Shown: positions 17,998-26,883, numbered from the stretch's first letter. The stretch: 64,000 nucleotides of DNA from an uncultured bacterium (GCA_905215525.1 CAJMQJ010000002.1:124001-188000), one strand, 5' to 3'. The notes: generated from the letters alone by a model not told the origin. Translations and numbers: made by a program.

Positions 17998-18441
17998 ATG
18001 TCCAACATTACCGTCAACATAAAGCGTCTCGACCCCACCGTTGAGCTTCCCAAATACGCCCATCCCACCGATGCTGGCTTGGATTTGCGCTCCAACGAGG
18101 ACTGCGTCCTGAAGCCCTTCGAACGCCGTCTGGTCTCTACGGGGCTGGCCATCGCCCTGCCCGATGGCTACGCCGGCTTCGTCCAGCCCCGCAGCGGCTT
18201 GGCCATCAAGCAGGGCCTGTCTATAGTCAACACGCCGGGCCTCATCGACGCCCACTACCGAGGGGAACTCAAGGTTATCCTCATCAACCTGGATCCCACC
18301 AACGACATCCAAATCAACAAAGGCGACCGCATAGCCCAACTCGTCATCCAAGAAGTCCCCACGGTCAACCTCATAGAAGTAGAAGAACTAGACGAAACCG
18401 ACCGAGGCAAAGGAGGCTTCGGCTCCAGCGGCATCGCCTAG
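17998..18441 (+). CDS. dut: Deoxyuridine 5'-triphosphate nucleotidohydrolase
   Basis: Trimeric dUTPase that converts dUTP to dUMP and pyrophosphate. The five motifs are visible: TDAGLDLRS, QPRSGLAIKQGL, NTPGLIDAHYRGE, GDRIAQLVI and the C-terminal GKGGFGSSG arm. 147 residues. It is followed 15 bases downstream by the first palindromic element. Codon use shifts toward C- and A-ending codons near the 3' end, without obvious meaning. Confidence 0.97.
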   Translation: MSNITVNIKRLDPTVELPKYAHPTDAGLDLRSNEDCVLKPFERRLVSTGLAIALPDGYAGFVQPRSGLAIKQGLSIVNTPGLIDAHYRGELKVILINLDPTNDIQINKGDRIAQLVIQEVPTVNLIEVEELDETDRGKGGFGSSGIA

Positions 18442-18456
18442 GGCGCTCGTATCCCT

Positions 18457-18559
18457 CCCGCCCGGGGCTTACCTATATCATTCCATGCTCAAACATTCTC
18501 GCGTCGCTTCGCTCGCTGCGAAACTGCGCGTGGAACGATATAGGTAAGCCCCGGGCGGG
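18457..18559 (+). repeat. Palindromic element 1 behind dut
   Basis: Perfect 22-base outer arms (18457-18478 and 18538-18559) enclose a 59-base core that begins CATTCCATGCTC and ends GCGCGTGGAACG. The core ends pair with each other apart from a wobble and a mismatch. The core is shared with the element at 18718-18821, but the outer arms there are unrelated in sequence. It begins 15 bases after the dut stop. Confidence 0.85.
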
Positions 18560-18592
18560 CGGCTACTCGCTTGAAACAATATTTACTTTTCT

Positions 18593-18641
18593 AGTAAGTC
18601 GATGCGATAAAGGGACGCCTCCTTTGTCGCATCGACTTACT
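18593..18641. repeat. 21-bp inverted repeat between the two palindromic elements
   Basis: Arms AGTAAGTCGATGCGATAAAGG (18593-18613) and 18621-18641 are complementary with a single mismatch around a seven-base loop. A T-rich run follows (18642-18656), so it could be a factor-independent terminator for dut. Confidence 0.7.
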
Positions 18642-18717
18642 GTATTTATATTTTTCGGTTTCGCCTTTGCAGATTTTAATGGTGGGGATCCGGTATAGCT
18701 GCTAGCACGTAAACGTA

Positions 18718-18821
18718 GCTGCTCGGCGGGAGCCGCCCATATATCGTTCCACGCGCAGTTTCGCAGCGCAGCGAGAATGTTTGAGCATGGAATGATATAT
18801 GGGCGGCTCCCGCCGAGCAGC
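18718..18821 (-). repeat. Palindromic element 2 behind the glycosyltransferase gene
   Basis: Perfect 27-base outer arms (18718-18744 and 18795-18821) around a 50-base core. Read on the minus strand, the core starts CATTCCATGCTC and ends GCGCGTGGAACG, identical to element 1 over 24 + 20 bases, with nine fewer bases in the centre. It starts ten bases after the glycosyltransferase stop, in the same orientation relative to its gene as element 1 is to dut. Confidence 0.85.
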
Positions 18822-18831
18822 GGACTATCGC

Positions 18832-20133
18832 CTAGCGGATATGCGCGGGTTTTCCGCCCCAGTAGAAGCGGCAGAAGGCTCTTTTGCGCTTTTGGGGTTT
18901 GCCTACGAGCTCTATGGTGGCGATGGCGATGTCTTCGGCTGCGTGGGGGCGGCGTAGTACTTCGCCGTTGATGAGTAGCGCTTTGAGTGATTCGGGATGG
19001 TCGTGCAAGTGACGTAGGGTAACGATGAGTTCTCGTGCCGTGGTGACGTGCATGCTGGCTCCCATGCCGGTGAGCATCGTGGTGTTGGCCTTTTCCTGGC
19101 CGTACGATTTGCCCAGCAGGATCATCGGCAGATGCGCACACAGGCACTCGGTGACGGTGAGTCCGCCCGATTTGAGAATTGCCAGGTCGCACCCGTGCAT
19201 GAGGGCCGCCATGTCGTCGACATAGTCCAACACCGTGACGTTCTCGAGCTTCATGGCATCGAAGAGCGTCTTCAGCCGGGTGGCATACTCCACGTCTTTG
19301 CCCGGCAAAAAGACAAAGTGCATGTCCTCGAAACTGCGCAGGAAGGGGAGGGTCTGGTCCATCGCCGCGCGAAAGCGGACGTACGGTTGAGGTAAACTGG
19401 CGCCGGCCATAACCAGCACGACGGTCTTGTCGGTGGGGAGGTTGAACTTGGCTAGCTCTTCCTCGCGATCGTAATCCGTGTCGAATCCGGCGCGAATAGG
19501 AATGCCGGTAATGCGAATCTTTGCCTCGGGCACCTTGCGCGGACGCAGCGTTTCGGACATAAATTCGTTGGCAACACAGAATAGATCGGTGTCCTTGTGG
19601 GGCCACCAGCCCTCGACTTCGTAGTCGGTCGGTACGCAGATGACTGGATAATCGATACCCGTAATTATGCGGGCACCCACGGCAACATTGGCTGCTGTGA
19701 TGTGCGTTGCGACCACGGCTATGGGCCTGCGGCTACGAATATATTCGTTGAAGGCGGGGAACATGATTCGCGACCATGCCGTGCCGCCACCCCAGAGAAG
19801 ATGTCCCGTAAGTGTATATCTCCAGGTCAGGTCGTAAATGGGGCGCGTGGCTCCCGTAAAAGAAGCCGCGGTCTTATTACCGTCGAATTTAATACGTCCA
19901 AAATCAAGGATATCGAGCACTTCAATCTCAACATCCTCGGGGATGCCATTGGTGCCGCGGATGAGGTCGAAGGCCTGCGCAATCGCATTTGCGGCGGCCT
20001 TATGGCCTGAGCCGACCGAGGCGTGCACGATGGTCACGAGAGATTTTTGCTGAGCCAAGAGCGCTGTTTGCTCCGATTGGGGAGTGCTGTGCGTGAGCAG
20101 GGGAGCGTCGTCGCTCGTCTGCGTTTGATCCAT
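18832..20133 (-). CDS. MGDG synthase/UgtP-type glycosyltransferase
   Basis: GT28-family enzyme that probably adds a sugar to diacylglycerol to make membrane glycolipids. The N-terminal MGDG-synthase motif is ASVGSGHKAAANAIAQAF, and the C-terminal GT-B nucleotide-sugar site reads LKSGGLTVTECLCAHLPMIL. The ATG at 20133 follows AGGGGAG; an upstream in-frame ATG at 20172 lacks a binding site. 433 residues. Sugar donor and acceptor cannot be set from sequence. Confidence 0.85.
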   Translation of the reverse strand: MDQTQTSDDAPLLTHSTPQSEQTALLAQQKSLVTIVHASVGSGHKAAANAIAQAFDLIRGTNGIPEDVEIEVLDILDFGRIKFDGNKTAASFTGATRPIYDLTWRYTLTGHLLWGGGTAWSRIMFPAFNEYIRSRRPIAVVATHITAANVAVGARIITGIDYPVICVPTDYEVEGWWPHKDTDLFCVANEFMSETLRPRKVPEAKIRITGIPIRAGFDTDYDREEELAKFNLPTDKTVVLVMAGASLPQPYVRFRAAMDQTLPFLRSFEDMHFVFLPGKDVEYATRLKTLFDAMKLENVTVLDYVDDMAALMHGCDLAILKSGGLTVTECLCAHLPMILLGKSYGQEKANTTMLTGMGASMHVTTARELIVTLRHLHDHPESLKALLINGEVLRRPHAAEDIAIATIELVGKPQKRKRAFCRFYWGGKPAHIR

Positions 20134-20251
20134 CGATAACTCCCCTTCGACGTTGTAACACGGATTTATCATTGTAGTGCATGAGTGTCACGTTCACGTA
20201 AATTTGGGTATGAGCGCAAAGAACGACAACGTTTCGACGAGAGGACTCTTC

Positions 20252-21190
20252 ATGATTACCGATCAGACAATCGATGTTGCGATTATCGGTGGCGGCCCCG
20301 CGGGCTATGCTGCCGCCATTTATGCGGCGCGCGCCAACCTGACGACGACTGTCCTTGAGCAGGGCATGTCGGGCGGACAGATTGCCACGAGCAACGAGAT
20401 TGAGAATTATCCTGGCATTCCGCTGCTGAGCGGTGCCGAACTTGGTGAGCGGTTTCAACAGCATGCTGAAGGCCTGGGGGCTCAGGTTGAATGGAGTATG
20501 GTGACAGGCGTCGACTACGATGTCGATGCGGCTCAATTTACCATCCATCATGATATGGGCGGCACGGCGGCCAAGAGCGTCATTGCGTGCATGGGCGCCA
20601 CGCCGCGTCCTGCGGGTTTTGTTGGCGAGGACACGTATCGTGGTCGTGGCGTTTCGTATTGCGCAACGTGTGACGGCATGTTCTTCCGCGGCAAGCAGGT
20701 CTTTGTTATCGGAGGCGGCAATTCGGCATGCGAGGAGGCGCTGTTCCTGTCCGACATTGCCAGCAGCGTGACCATCGTGCTGCGTCGCGATCAGTTCCGT
20801 GCACCCGAGGGCGTTGTGAATAAGGTGCTTGCAAAGGAGAATATATCAGTTAGGTACCAAACTAGTATTGTTGAGCTTTCTGGTGAAGCGATGCCCACGA
20901 CAATCACGTTCAAGGACAATGCGACTGGTGAAATGCACACTGAGTCCTTTGAACCTGGCTCATTTGGTATTTTTGTCTTTACGGGGACGCAGCCGCATAC
21001 CGAGCTGGTTGAGCATCTCGTCGATCTGGCTCCCGACGGCGGCATTGTCACCGACGATTCGATGGCTACCCGTACGCCCGGCTTATTCGCAGCCGGCGAT
21101 ATCCGTTCCAAGCGTTTACGCCAGGTTGTGACCGCCGTTTCGGACGGAGCCATAGCGGCAACCAGCGCATACGCTTTCTTACGCGCATAA
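20252..21190 (+). CDS. trxB: Thioredoxin reductase
   Basis: FAD/NADPH enzyme that reduces thioredoxin. The FAD motif GGGPAGYAAA, redox pair CATC (C137, C140), NADPH motif GGGNSACEEA and C-terminal GLFAAGDIRSKRLRQVVTA are all present. The ATG at 20252 follows GAGAGGA; the longer frame from 20177 has no site. 312 residues. It is transcribed away from the glycosyltransferase gene and ends in a strong hairpin. Confidence 0.96.
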   Translation: MITDQTIDVAIIGGGPAGYAAAIYAARANLTTTVLEQGMSGGQIATSNEIENYPGIPLLSGAELGERFQQHAEGLGAQVEWSMVTGVDYDVDAAQFTIHHDMGGTAAKSVIACMGATPRPAGFVGEDTYRGRGVSYCATCDGMFFRGKQVFVIGGGNSACEEALFLSDIASSVTIVLRRDQFRAPEGVVNKVLAKENISVRYQTSIVELSGEAMPTTITFKDNATGEMHTESFEPGSFGIFVFTGTQPHTELVEHLVDLAPDGGIVTDDSMATRTPGLFAAGDIRSKRLRQVVTAVSDGAIAATSAYAFLRA

Positions 21191-21232
21191 GTACGATAAT
21201 ATATCTTATGTAAGGTTGCTATCTTTAAACAT

Positions 21233-21276
21233 AGTGGTTGGACAGTGCATCAATGTGCCGTCCAACCACTTTTACT
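21233..21276 (+). terminator. Terminator after trxB
   Basis: An 11-bp perfect stem (AGTGGTTGGAC / GTCCAACCACT) with a 16-base loop is followed by TTTACTTT. Confidence 0.85.
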
Positions 21277-21344
21277 TTGCGGCTATGTAGTATGCAAAAC
21301 TATATAACCTAGAATACAATATAGAAAACGAACGGGGGCCTCTT

Positions 21345-21956
21345 ATGAACCATGCTAAACATGTTATCCCGATGTCCGATACGTCGGTCAGCATTAAGCC
21401 TGAGGATATTCAGCCGACGGTTCTGCCGGATGCATTTATTCAGTCCGATATGGTGGGTAAACTCAACGCGTTGAGCCTGCCACGCTATGACCAGCTGCCC
21501 AACGTAACGCTCTATCGCGATCAGGTTATTGAATATGTTGCGCTGTGGATGGAGCCGCTTTCGATTTGCGTAGAGCAACCCGTTATCACGCCATCGATGA
21601 TCAATAACTACGTAAAGGTCGGCCTCGTTCCTGCTCCGGTTAAAAAGCAGTATGGCCGTGAGCAGATTGCGCGTCTCATCGCCATTTGTATCTTTAAGCA
21701 GGTGCTGCCCATCGCTGCGGTTCAGGCGCTCTTTAATATTCAGCGCTTGAGCTACGACGCTCCGACGGCTTTCGATTATGTTGTCGATCAGCTCGAGGCA
21801 TCGATTCGTGCGGCGTTTTCTGTTGAGCAGACTCCCGTGCCCGATACCGCACATCAGGTTACGCGCGAATCGTTGCTCGTGCGCAGTGCGGTATCGTCCT
21901 TCGTTTCGAAGGCGTATCTGATGAGCTATCTCAAGTTCAATGGGTTTAATAGCTAA
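21345..21956 (+). CDS. DUF1836 domain protein
   Basis: Protein of 203 residues with the DUF1836 core (residues ~85-190: PVITPSMINNYVKVGLVPAPVKKQYGREQIARL), which resembles a MerR-like winged helix with ITPSMINNYVK as the recognition part. It may therefore be a DNA-binding regulator, but no target is known. It stands alone between the trxB terminator and a hairpin shared with degV. Confidence 0.75.
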   Translation: MNHAKHVIPMSDTSVSIKPEDIQPTVLPDAFIQSDMVGKLNALSLPRYDQLPNVTLYRDQVIEYVALWMEPLSICVEQPVITPSMINNYVKVGLVPAPVKKQYGREQIARLIAICIFKQVLPIAAVQALFNIQRLSYDAPTAFDYVVDQLEASIRAAFSVEQTPVPDTAHQVTRESLLVRSAVSSFVSKAYLMSYLKFNGFNS

Positions 21957-21968
21957 CCGAGGTATAAG

Positions 21969-22009
21969 ATGGGCGGGATAAAGAGCCAATGGCTCCTTAT
22001 CCCGCCCAT
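21969..22009. terminator. Bidirectional hairpin between DUF1836 gene and degV
   Basis: A 13-bp perfect stem (ATGGGCGGGATAA / TTATCCCGCCCAT) carries an inner AGAGCC / GGCTCC stem. It lies between the convergent 3' ends and can serve both strands, although the T tracts are short. Confidence 0.7.
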
Positions 22010-22028
22010 ACGTTTGTCTAGTTGGATA

Positions 22029-22895
22029 TTATCGGCCCGACGCCACGCCCATACCGTAGCCGATAATGAGGCCGTGCATCTCGGCATAGTATGAATCTAG
22101 CCCGTTACAGGGCATGATAATCGTCTTGGAGCCGGGCCAATGCTCCACAATGCGGCTGGCAAGTGCTTGGGCGCCCGCCTCATTCTCGACATGGTCGATA
22201 ACGACCTCGCCGCCGGTAAAGCCTGCGGCCTCCATGGTGTCGACAATCTTGGTGAGCATCTTCTTTTCGCCGCGGGTGTGCCCAACGAGTTCAATTTTGC
22301 CCGCTTCGCTCGCCGTGCCCAAAATGCGGATATTGAGCTTGTTGGCAATGACGCCGGCTGCCTTAGGGATACGTCCGGCTTTGGCCAGGTTTTCGTAATT
22401 GCACAAGCTGAAGAGGATTTTGCTGTTCTGCTCAAGGCTATTGAAGTATGCGCAAGCGTCCTCGAATGAGACATCCGGATTGCTTGCAAGATACCGGTCG
22501 AACAGCAGTAAGATCAGGTCCATTTTGCCGCCGGCTCCGCGTGAATTGACCAAATGAATTTGACGGTTCGGCTCCTCGGCAAGAACCAAATCGCGTGCCG
22601 TGGCGGCGGCGTTATAGCTCCCCGATACGCCCTCCGAGATGGGCATACAAATCGTCTTGTCGGCAAGCCTAAAGAGTTCGGTCCACTCGCCTACGCTCGG
22701 ACAGGCGCTCGAAGAAGCGCTCGACTCCGCCTGCACGGCGCAATTGAGTTCGTGAACGTCGAGCGTGAGGTCATCGACGAACTCGCGCTCCCCCACTCGA
22801 ATTTTGAGGGGTGCAAATGCAAAGGTGGTATGGGGCGCGGTCGGTTGCCAATCGCGGAGGTTACAGCTCGAATCGGAGATAAGTGCCCAGCTCAT
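22029..22895 (-). CDS. DegV family fatty-acid-binding protein
   Basis: DegV/FakB-type protein (288 residues) that binds a fatty acid and presents it to a kinase. The N-terminal ALISDSSCNL, the central MPISEGVSGSYNAA and a conserved C-terminal segment (LDSYYAEMHGLIIGYGMG) fit the family. No fakA-type kinase lies next to it. Monocistronic by context. Confidence 0.9.
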   Translation of the reverse strand: MSWALISDSSCNLRDWQPTAPHTTFAFAPLKIRVGEREFVDDLTLDVHELNCAVQAESSASSSACPSVGEWTELFRLADKTICMPISEGVSGSYNAAATARDLVLAEEPNRQIHLVNSRGAGGKMDLILLLFDRYLASNPDVSFEDACAYFNSLEQNSKILFSLCNYENLAKAGRIPKAAGVIANKLNIRILGTASEAGKIELVGHTRGEKKMLTKIVDTMEAAGFTGGEVVIDHVENEAGAQALASRIVEHWPGSKTIIMPCNGLDSYYAEMHGLIIGYGMGVASGR

Positions 22896-23002
22896 AGAGG
22901 GTCCTTTCTATATGCTTCTCAATCATTATAGCTATATTGCTCACCGATGAAGCGTGCATCTAGTATTGAAAACTAGCACATTAGGATCATGTATGGAGCA
23001 CG

Positions 23003-23046
23003 GTCATAAATAAATGAACCTCGCAGCTCAAAGGCCACGAGGTTCA
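23003..23046 (-). terminator. Terminator after the NlpC/P60 gene
   Basis: On the minus strand a 9-bp stem (TGAACCTCG / CGAGGTTCA, 23015-23046) is followed by ATTTATTTAT. Confidence 0.75.
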
Positions 23047-23070
23047 CCTTCGTTCGCTATACAGAGTGAC

Positions 23071-24192
23071 TTAGTAGCGCACGAAAATGTAGTTGTTGTT
23101 CATACCGGCTGCGACGGAACTGATGATGACGCCCGTTTTGTAGTCGGAAGCATGGATCATCTGACCATTACCGATATAGATGCCGGTATGGTAGGAGTTA
23201 ACCACAACATCGCCGGGTTGCGGATCGGACACACGGGTCCAACCCATGAAGTCGACCGTGGTGCCCAGACGGCAGTAGCGTCCCGTGAGGCAATAGCTTA
23301 CAAAACCGGAGCAGTCAAAGCTGTTCGGCCCAATGCCACCCCAAGAGTAAGCGTATCCGAGCTTGCTATAGGCACGCGAAACAACGGAACCGCCGTCAAC
23401 GGACTGGCTCGGTGCGGAAGGCGTCGGAGCCGGAGCCGGAGCCGGAGCGGGCGTCGGGGGCTGCGGAGTGGGAGCGGGCGCGGGCGTGTTTCCGCCGCCG
23501 TCGTTGGTCGTACCGCCACCCTTGTTGGTGTTCTCGCTCGTACCGGCGGTGTCGTTGCTCACCGTGGCCTTTTCGGCGGTGCTAGCATTTATGCCAGCCT
23601 GCAGCGCGGCGTTGGCCTGGGCCTCGGCAGCAAGCTCGGCCTGCAACTGTGAATCCAGGGAGTTCACGACACTCTGGGCTTCAGCCTGCTGGGCGTTAAG
23701 CTCATCGACCTTCTTTTGCGTGGTGGCGACGTTCTTCTCCTGCTCGGCCTGCTTATCGGTGAGCTGCTGCTTAAGCTCCTTGACCTCTTGAATGGTCTGA
23801 GCCTGCTTATCGGAAACTTTGCCGTAGTAGAACAGACGGTTGAGCATATCGCTCAGGTCATCGACGCCGGTCAGAACCTGAAGCAGGCTCAGACCGCCGG
23901 TTTTGTACTCGCCGGCGACATAGGTCGAGAGCTTGGCCTGACCGTCAGCGATCTCCTGCTGCTTTTGCGTGATCTCGCCAGCAGTCTGATCGAGCGCCTG
24001 CGTCTGCGTGGCGAGCTCATCGTAAATCTGCTGGGTTTGGGTACCGATCTGCTCGAGCTTCGTACGAGCAGCGGCAAGGTCGGATGCGGTATCGGCGTAG
24101 GCAGGAGCCGCGAGGCCCAAGCCCAAAACACAAGCGAGGGTTGCCGTAGCAGCGCAGCGTGCCATGTTTTTGTGCGTGTTTGCTGTGCGCAT
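23071..24192 (-). CDS. Secreted NlpC/P60 peptidoglycan endopeptidase with coiled coil
   Basis: Cell-wall hydrolase that probably cuts D-Glu-meso-DAP bonds at division. Signal peptide (~1-33, ending APAYADT), a long coiled coil (~35-200, PcsB/CwlO-like), a Pro/Ala linker, and an NlpC/P60 domain with catalytic C294 (FDCSGFV) and His in YHTGIYIGNG. 373 residues. It ends the minus-strand operon pgsA2-FHA-merR-apt. Coiled-coil hydrolases of this type usually need a partner for activation; none is recognised nearby. Confidence 0.92.
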   Translation of the reverse strand: MRTANTHKNMARCAATATLACVLGLGLAAPAYADTASDLAAARTKLEQIGTQTQQIYDELATQTQALDQTAGEITQKQQEIADGQAKLSTYVAGEYKTGGLSLLQVLTGVDDLSDMLNRLFYYGKVSDKQAQTIQEVKELKQQLTDKQAEQEKNVATTQKKVDELNAQQAEAQSVVNSLDSQLQAELAAEAQANAALQAGINASTAEKATVSNDTAGTSENTNKGGGTTNDGGGNTPAPAPTPQPPTPAPAPAPAPTPSAPSQSVDGGSVVSRAYSKLGYAYSWGGIGPNSFDCSGFVSYCLTGRYCRLGTTVDFMGWTRVSDPQPGDVVVNSYHTGIYIGNGQMIHASDYKTGVIISSVAAGMNNNYIFVRY

Positions 24193-24224
24193 GTAGCTTC
24201 CTTTCCAGTAACTAAGGGTAACGG

Positions 24225-24755
24225 CTAGTCCACCGTCACCAGGCTAAAGAGCTCAACATCGTCGTCAGTCGGCGTGAGCTTCTCGCGCGGGTTGAGAAAC
24301 GCAAGCTCAAGGATACACCCGTAACCCACAAGCTTTGCGCCCATATCTCGCACCAGTTTACCTGTTGCCTCGACGGTTCCGCCCGTCGCGACCAAGTCGT
24401 CCAGAATCAACACGGTATCTTTAGAGGTAATGGCATCGGCATGGATCTCGATAGAGTCGGTGCCGTATTCGAGCTCATAGCTCTGGCTCACCGTCTTGCG
24501 GGGTAGCTTGCCCGGTTTACGTGCGGGAACAAAGCCGGCACCAAGGGCCACAGCCACCGGTACGCCAACCATAAAGCCGCGAGCCTCGGGACCCACGACC
24601 TTGGTGATTCCCATGCCGGCAAAGTGCTCGGCTAGGGCATCGGTCATGGCTTTGAGCGCCTCGGGATTGCCAAAGAGCGGCGTGATGTCTTTAAAGATGA
24701 CTCCGGGCTCGGGATAGTCGGGGATGTCGACGATTTGAGATTCGAAGTCGTACAT
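24225..24755 (-). CDS. apt: Adenine phosphoribosyltransferase
   Basis: Purine salvage enzyme making AMP from adenine and PRPP. The start YDFESQIVDIPDYPEPGVIF, the specificity segment VVGPEARGFMVG and the PRPP loop VLILDDLVATGGT are classic. The ATG at 24755 follows GAAAGG; the frame from 24770 lacks a good site. 176 residues. It lies 40 bases after merR and 32 before the hydrolase gene. Confidence 0.96.
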   Translation of the reverse strand: MYDFESQIVDIPDYPEPGVIFKDITPLFGNPEALKAMTDALAEHFAGMGITKVVGPEARGFMVGVPVAVALGAGFVPARKPGKLPRKTVSQSYELEYGTDSIEIHADAITSKDTVLILDDLVATGGTVEATGKLVRDMGAKLVGYGCILELAFLNPREKLTPTDDDVELFSLVTVD

Positions 24756-24795
24756 TGCATGACCTTTCAATGGGTTGCCGGATAAGCGGCAGCTG

Positions 24796-25674
24796 TTATT
24801 TGCCCGCGGTGGCGGTGCCGGTTTGCGAAGGGGCGACGACCTTGAGCGGCTTTACGAGAGAATCCTCGTGCGAAGCCGGCGCGACAGTTTCTTCGTTTTT
24901 GGCCTTGGTGGACTCGGAGCGAGCGATTTCCTCATCGAGTGCATCGATGTCGGCGTCCTCGACCACGGCGTTGAGCGACTCAAAAACGCGGTTCTTGAGC
25001 AGTGCCGTATGCACACCCTCGGTGAGGTCGTGAAGCTTCTTAAACGCACGCTCGAGCTTGGCGTCGCGCTCGTCATCGGAGGTGTCCATGCCGAGCATGC
25101 TTACGAGCACTTGCTCAAACATCGAGGATTCGCGGTTGGCGGAAGACACGTACTGACGCAGGTTGCGCGGCTCGATGTGGAAGCGTGACAGCTCGGAGCA
25201 GTAGCGGATGATCGGAAAATCGCGACCATCGACGAGCTCACGGTTCTGCGGACTCTTGATGATGCGAATGAGGTCGTTCTCGGCGAGCGAGCGGATAAAC
25301 GAGATCTCGACGCCCAGCATATCGGGAATGGTCTCGATGGGATGCAGCTTTTGTTTGGTCTCCTTGGGCTCCGTCTTAAGCGGAACATCGGACAGCAAGC
25401 CCACCTCGTAGGCGAGCGTTGACAGGTCCGTGGCGTTTTCCAAGCGCTGCTTAATCACGTTGAGCGGCATGTAGCGGGTCTTCTGCAAGTGCAGGATGAC
25501 CTCCAGGCGATCAACGTCCTCCTTAGAGTACTGACGGTATCCCTTAGGCGTACGATGAGGGGTAATGAGCCCCTCATCTTCTAGAAATCTAATTTTTGAG
25601 TTCGAAAGATCGGGGTATGCGCCTCGAAGTAGGTTGACGACTTGGCCGATACTCAGATAGTTGCGTTCGGCCAT
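24796..25674 (-). CDS. MerR family transcriptional regulator, Rv1828-like
   Basis: N-terminal MerR winged helix (YLSIGQVVNLL ... SNSKIRFLEDEGLITPHRTPKGYRQY) with a long C-terminal region (292 residues in all). The wording of the DNA-binding part resembles mycobacterial Rv1828, which likewise follows a GarA-type FHA gene. It starts three bases after the FHA gene. There is no metal-binding cysteine pattern. The target is unknown; the Rv1828 link is from remembered sequence and synteny. Confidence 0.85.
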   Translation of the reverse strand: MAERNYLSIGQVVNLLRGAYPDLSNSKIRFLEDEGLITPHRTPKGYRQYSKEDVDRLEVILHLQKTRYMPLNVIKQRLENATDLSTLAYEVGLLSDVPLKTEPKETKQKLHPIETIPDMLGVEISFIRSLAENDLIRIIKSPQNRELVDGRDFPIIRYCSELSRFHIEPRNLRQYVSSANRESSMFEQVLVSMLGMDTSDDERDAKLERAFKKLHDLTEGVHTALLKNRVFESLNAVVEDADIDALDEEIARSESTKAKNEETVAPASHEDSLVKPLKVVAPSQTGTATAGK

Positions 25675-25677
25675 GCC

Positions 25678-26112
25678 CTACTCACCGGTTTCGATGCGCT
25701 CCGGCGTGCTCTCGTGGTAGATGAGCGTAAACGTACCGATCTGAACGGAAGAGCCGTCGTGCAGCGGAGCGGCGTTGACAATGGCACCGTCGACCCAGGT
25801 GCCATTGAGCGACCCCAGATCCTCAATACGGGCGCCCAGGCCCTCACGAATAATGCGTGCGTGGCTGCGCGAGACAGTCATGTCGTTGAGGAAGATGCCA
25901 TTCGCGGGATCGCGGCCGATGGTGGTCACGTCGTCCTCGAGTTCAAAGGCGGCACCAGTCTGCGGACCCTTGACGATGGACAGAACGGGGGCGGTGATGC
26001 GCACGTTGGCCATGAGGTCGGGAACGGTGACGTCGCTTGAAGGCACGCGGAATACGCAGGTAGCGTCAGCAGTCTTATCATTCTGAGGCATATTGTTAAC
26101 CATGTTGTCCAT
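25678..26112 (-). CDS. FHA-domain protein, GarA/OdhI-like
   Basis: Forkhead-associated phosphopeptide-binding protein (144 residues). The FHA domain shows GRDP, SRSHARI and LGSLNGTWVDG. The N-terminal tail has DATCVFR, close to the ETTSVFR phosphorylation motif of GarA, but with one Thr instead of two. The ATG at 26112 follows AGGGG. GarA/OdhI proteins switch 2-oxoglutarate metabolism when phosphorylated by a Ser/Thr kinase; that function here is inferred. Confidence 0.88.
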   Translation of the reverse strand: MDNMVNNMPQNDKTADATCVFRVPSSDVTVPDLMANVRITAPVLSIVKGPQTGAAFELEDDVTTIGRDPANGIFLNDMTVSRSHARIIREGLGARIEDLGSLNGTWVDGAIVNAAPLHDGSSVQIGTFTLIYHESTPERIETGE

Positions 26113-26178
26113 GACAACCCCTAACTTATCGCGGACGTGCCGCAAATAATGAACCGTACGTAATCATACCCCAACGAA

Positions 26179-26883
26179 TCAGTCTTCGATTTCGGGGTTC
26201 AGAAAGTCGATGTCCTCGTCCTCGGGATGCGCGAGAGCCTGTTTAATGGCCACTCCGCCCTTAATGGAATAGATGACAGCCGTGAGCATGGAGAAGATCA
26301 CGCCGCCGTACACAAAGAAGATGCCGAGGGGCACCGAGCTTCCGTTGAGGCCCGGGAAGGCCGTAAGGGTTGAAGGTAAAAGATGCAGGCCGTCAATAAC
26401 GGGGAACCCGAGCAGCATGAGCGAGAAGCCGGTCATGAGCAGTGCAGTGGCAATCTTTCCGGGAAAGACGACATCGATGGGGCGACGGTGATAATGACGC
26501 ACGATAAGCGTGCCGATGCCCAGATAGATGTCGCGGCCAATAATGAGCACGCAGACCCAGATGGGCAGCTCTCCGCGGACCACCAGCCCAAGTACGCCGG
26601 TGAACAGCAGCGCACGGTCGCAGATGGGATCCATGACCTTGCCGAGCCACGAGACCGTCTTGGTCATGCGGGCGATCTGACCGTCCATCCAGTCGGTAGA
26701 GGCGGCAACGGCGTAGATAACGATGGCGATGACGCGGTTGTTATCCGTCACAAACAGGTACAGAAATACCAGGGTGAGGATCAGGCGCGTAAAGGTGATG
26801 AAATTGGAGATCGTAAAGATCTTATTCGACGGGTAATCGGAAGTGCCGATAAGCTCCTTTTTGATCTTCTTTTTGATGCCCAC
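26179..26883 (-). CDS. CDP-alcohol phosphatidyltransferase (second PgsA-type enzyme)
   Basis: Membrane enzyme with the complete signature DWMDGQIAR plus G and Asp residues in WLGKVMDPICDR. Four to six hydrophobic helices follow, and there is a Glu/Asp-rich tail. The start is GTG at 26883 with GGGGGAG five bases upstream, and no ATG fits. It heads the pgsA2-FHA-merR operon, an order also known from mycobacteria. The product lipid (phosphatidylglycerophosphate or another) is uncertain. Confidence 0.88.
   Translation of the reverse strand: MGIKKKIKKELIGTSDYPSNKIFTISNFITFTRLILTLVFLYLFVTDNNRVIAIVIYAVAASTDWMDGQIARMTKTVSWLGKVMDPICDRALLFTGVLGLVVRGELPIWVCVLIIGRDIYLGIGTLIVRHYHRRPIDVVFPGKIATALLMTGFSLMLLGFPVIDGLHLLPSTLTAFPGLNGSSVPLGIFFVYGGVIFSMLTAVIYSIKGGVAIKQALAHPEDEDIDFLNPEIED

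Noticed and set aside
18442..18831. CRISPR array in the palindrome-rich gap
   Set aside because: Only two core copies in opposite orientation, no regular direct repeats or spacers, no cas genes.
18563..19606. 347-residue minus frame over the palindromes and glycosyltransferase gene
   Set aside because: Frame-shifted shadow of the glycosyltransferase that runs into the hairpins.
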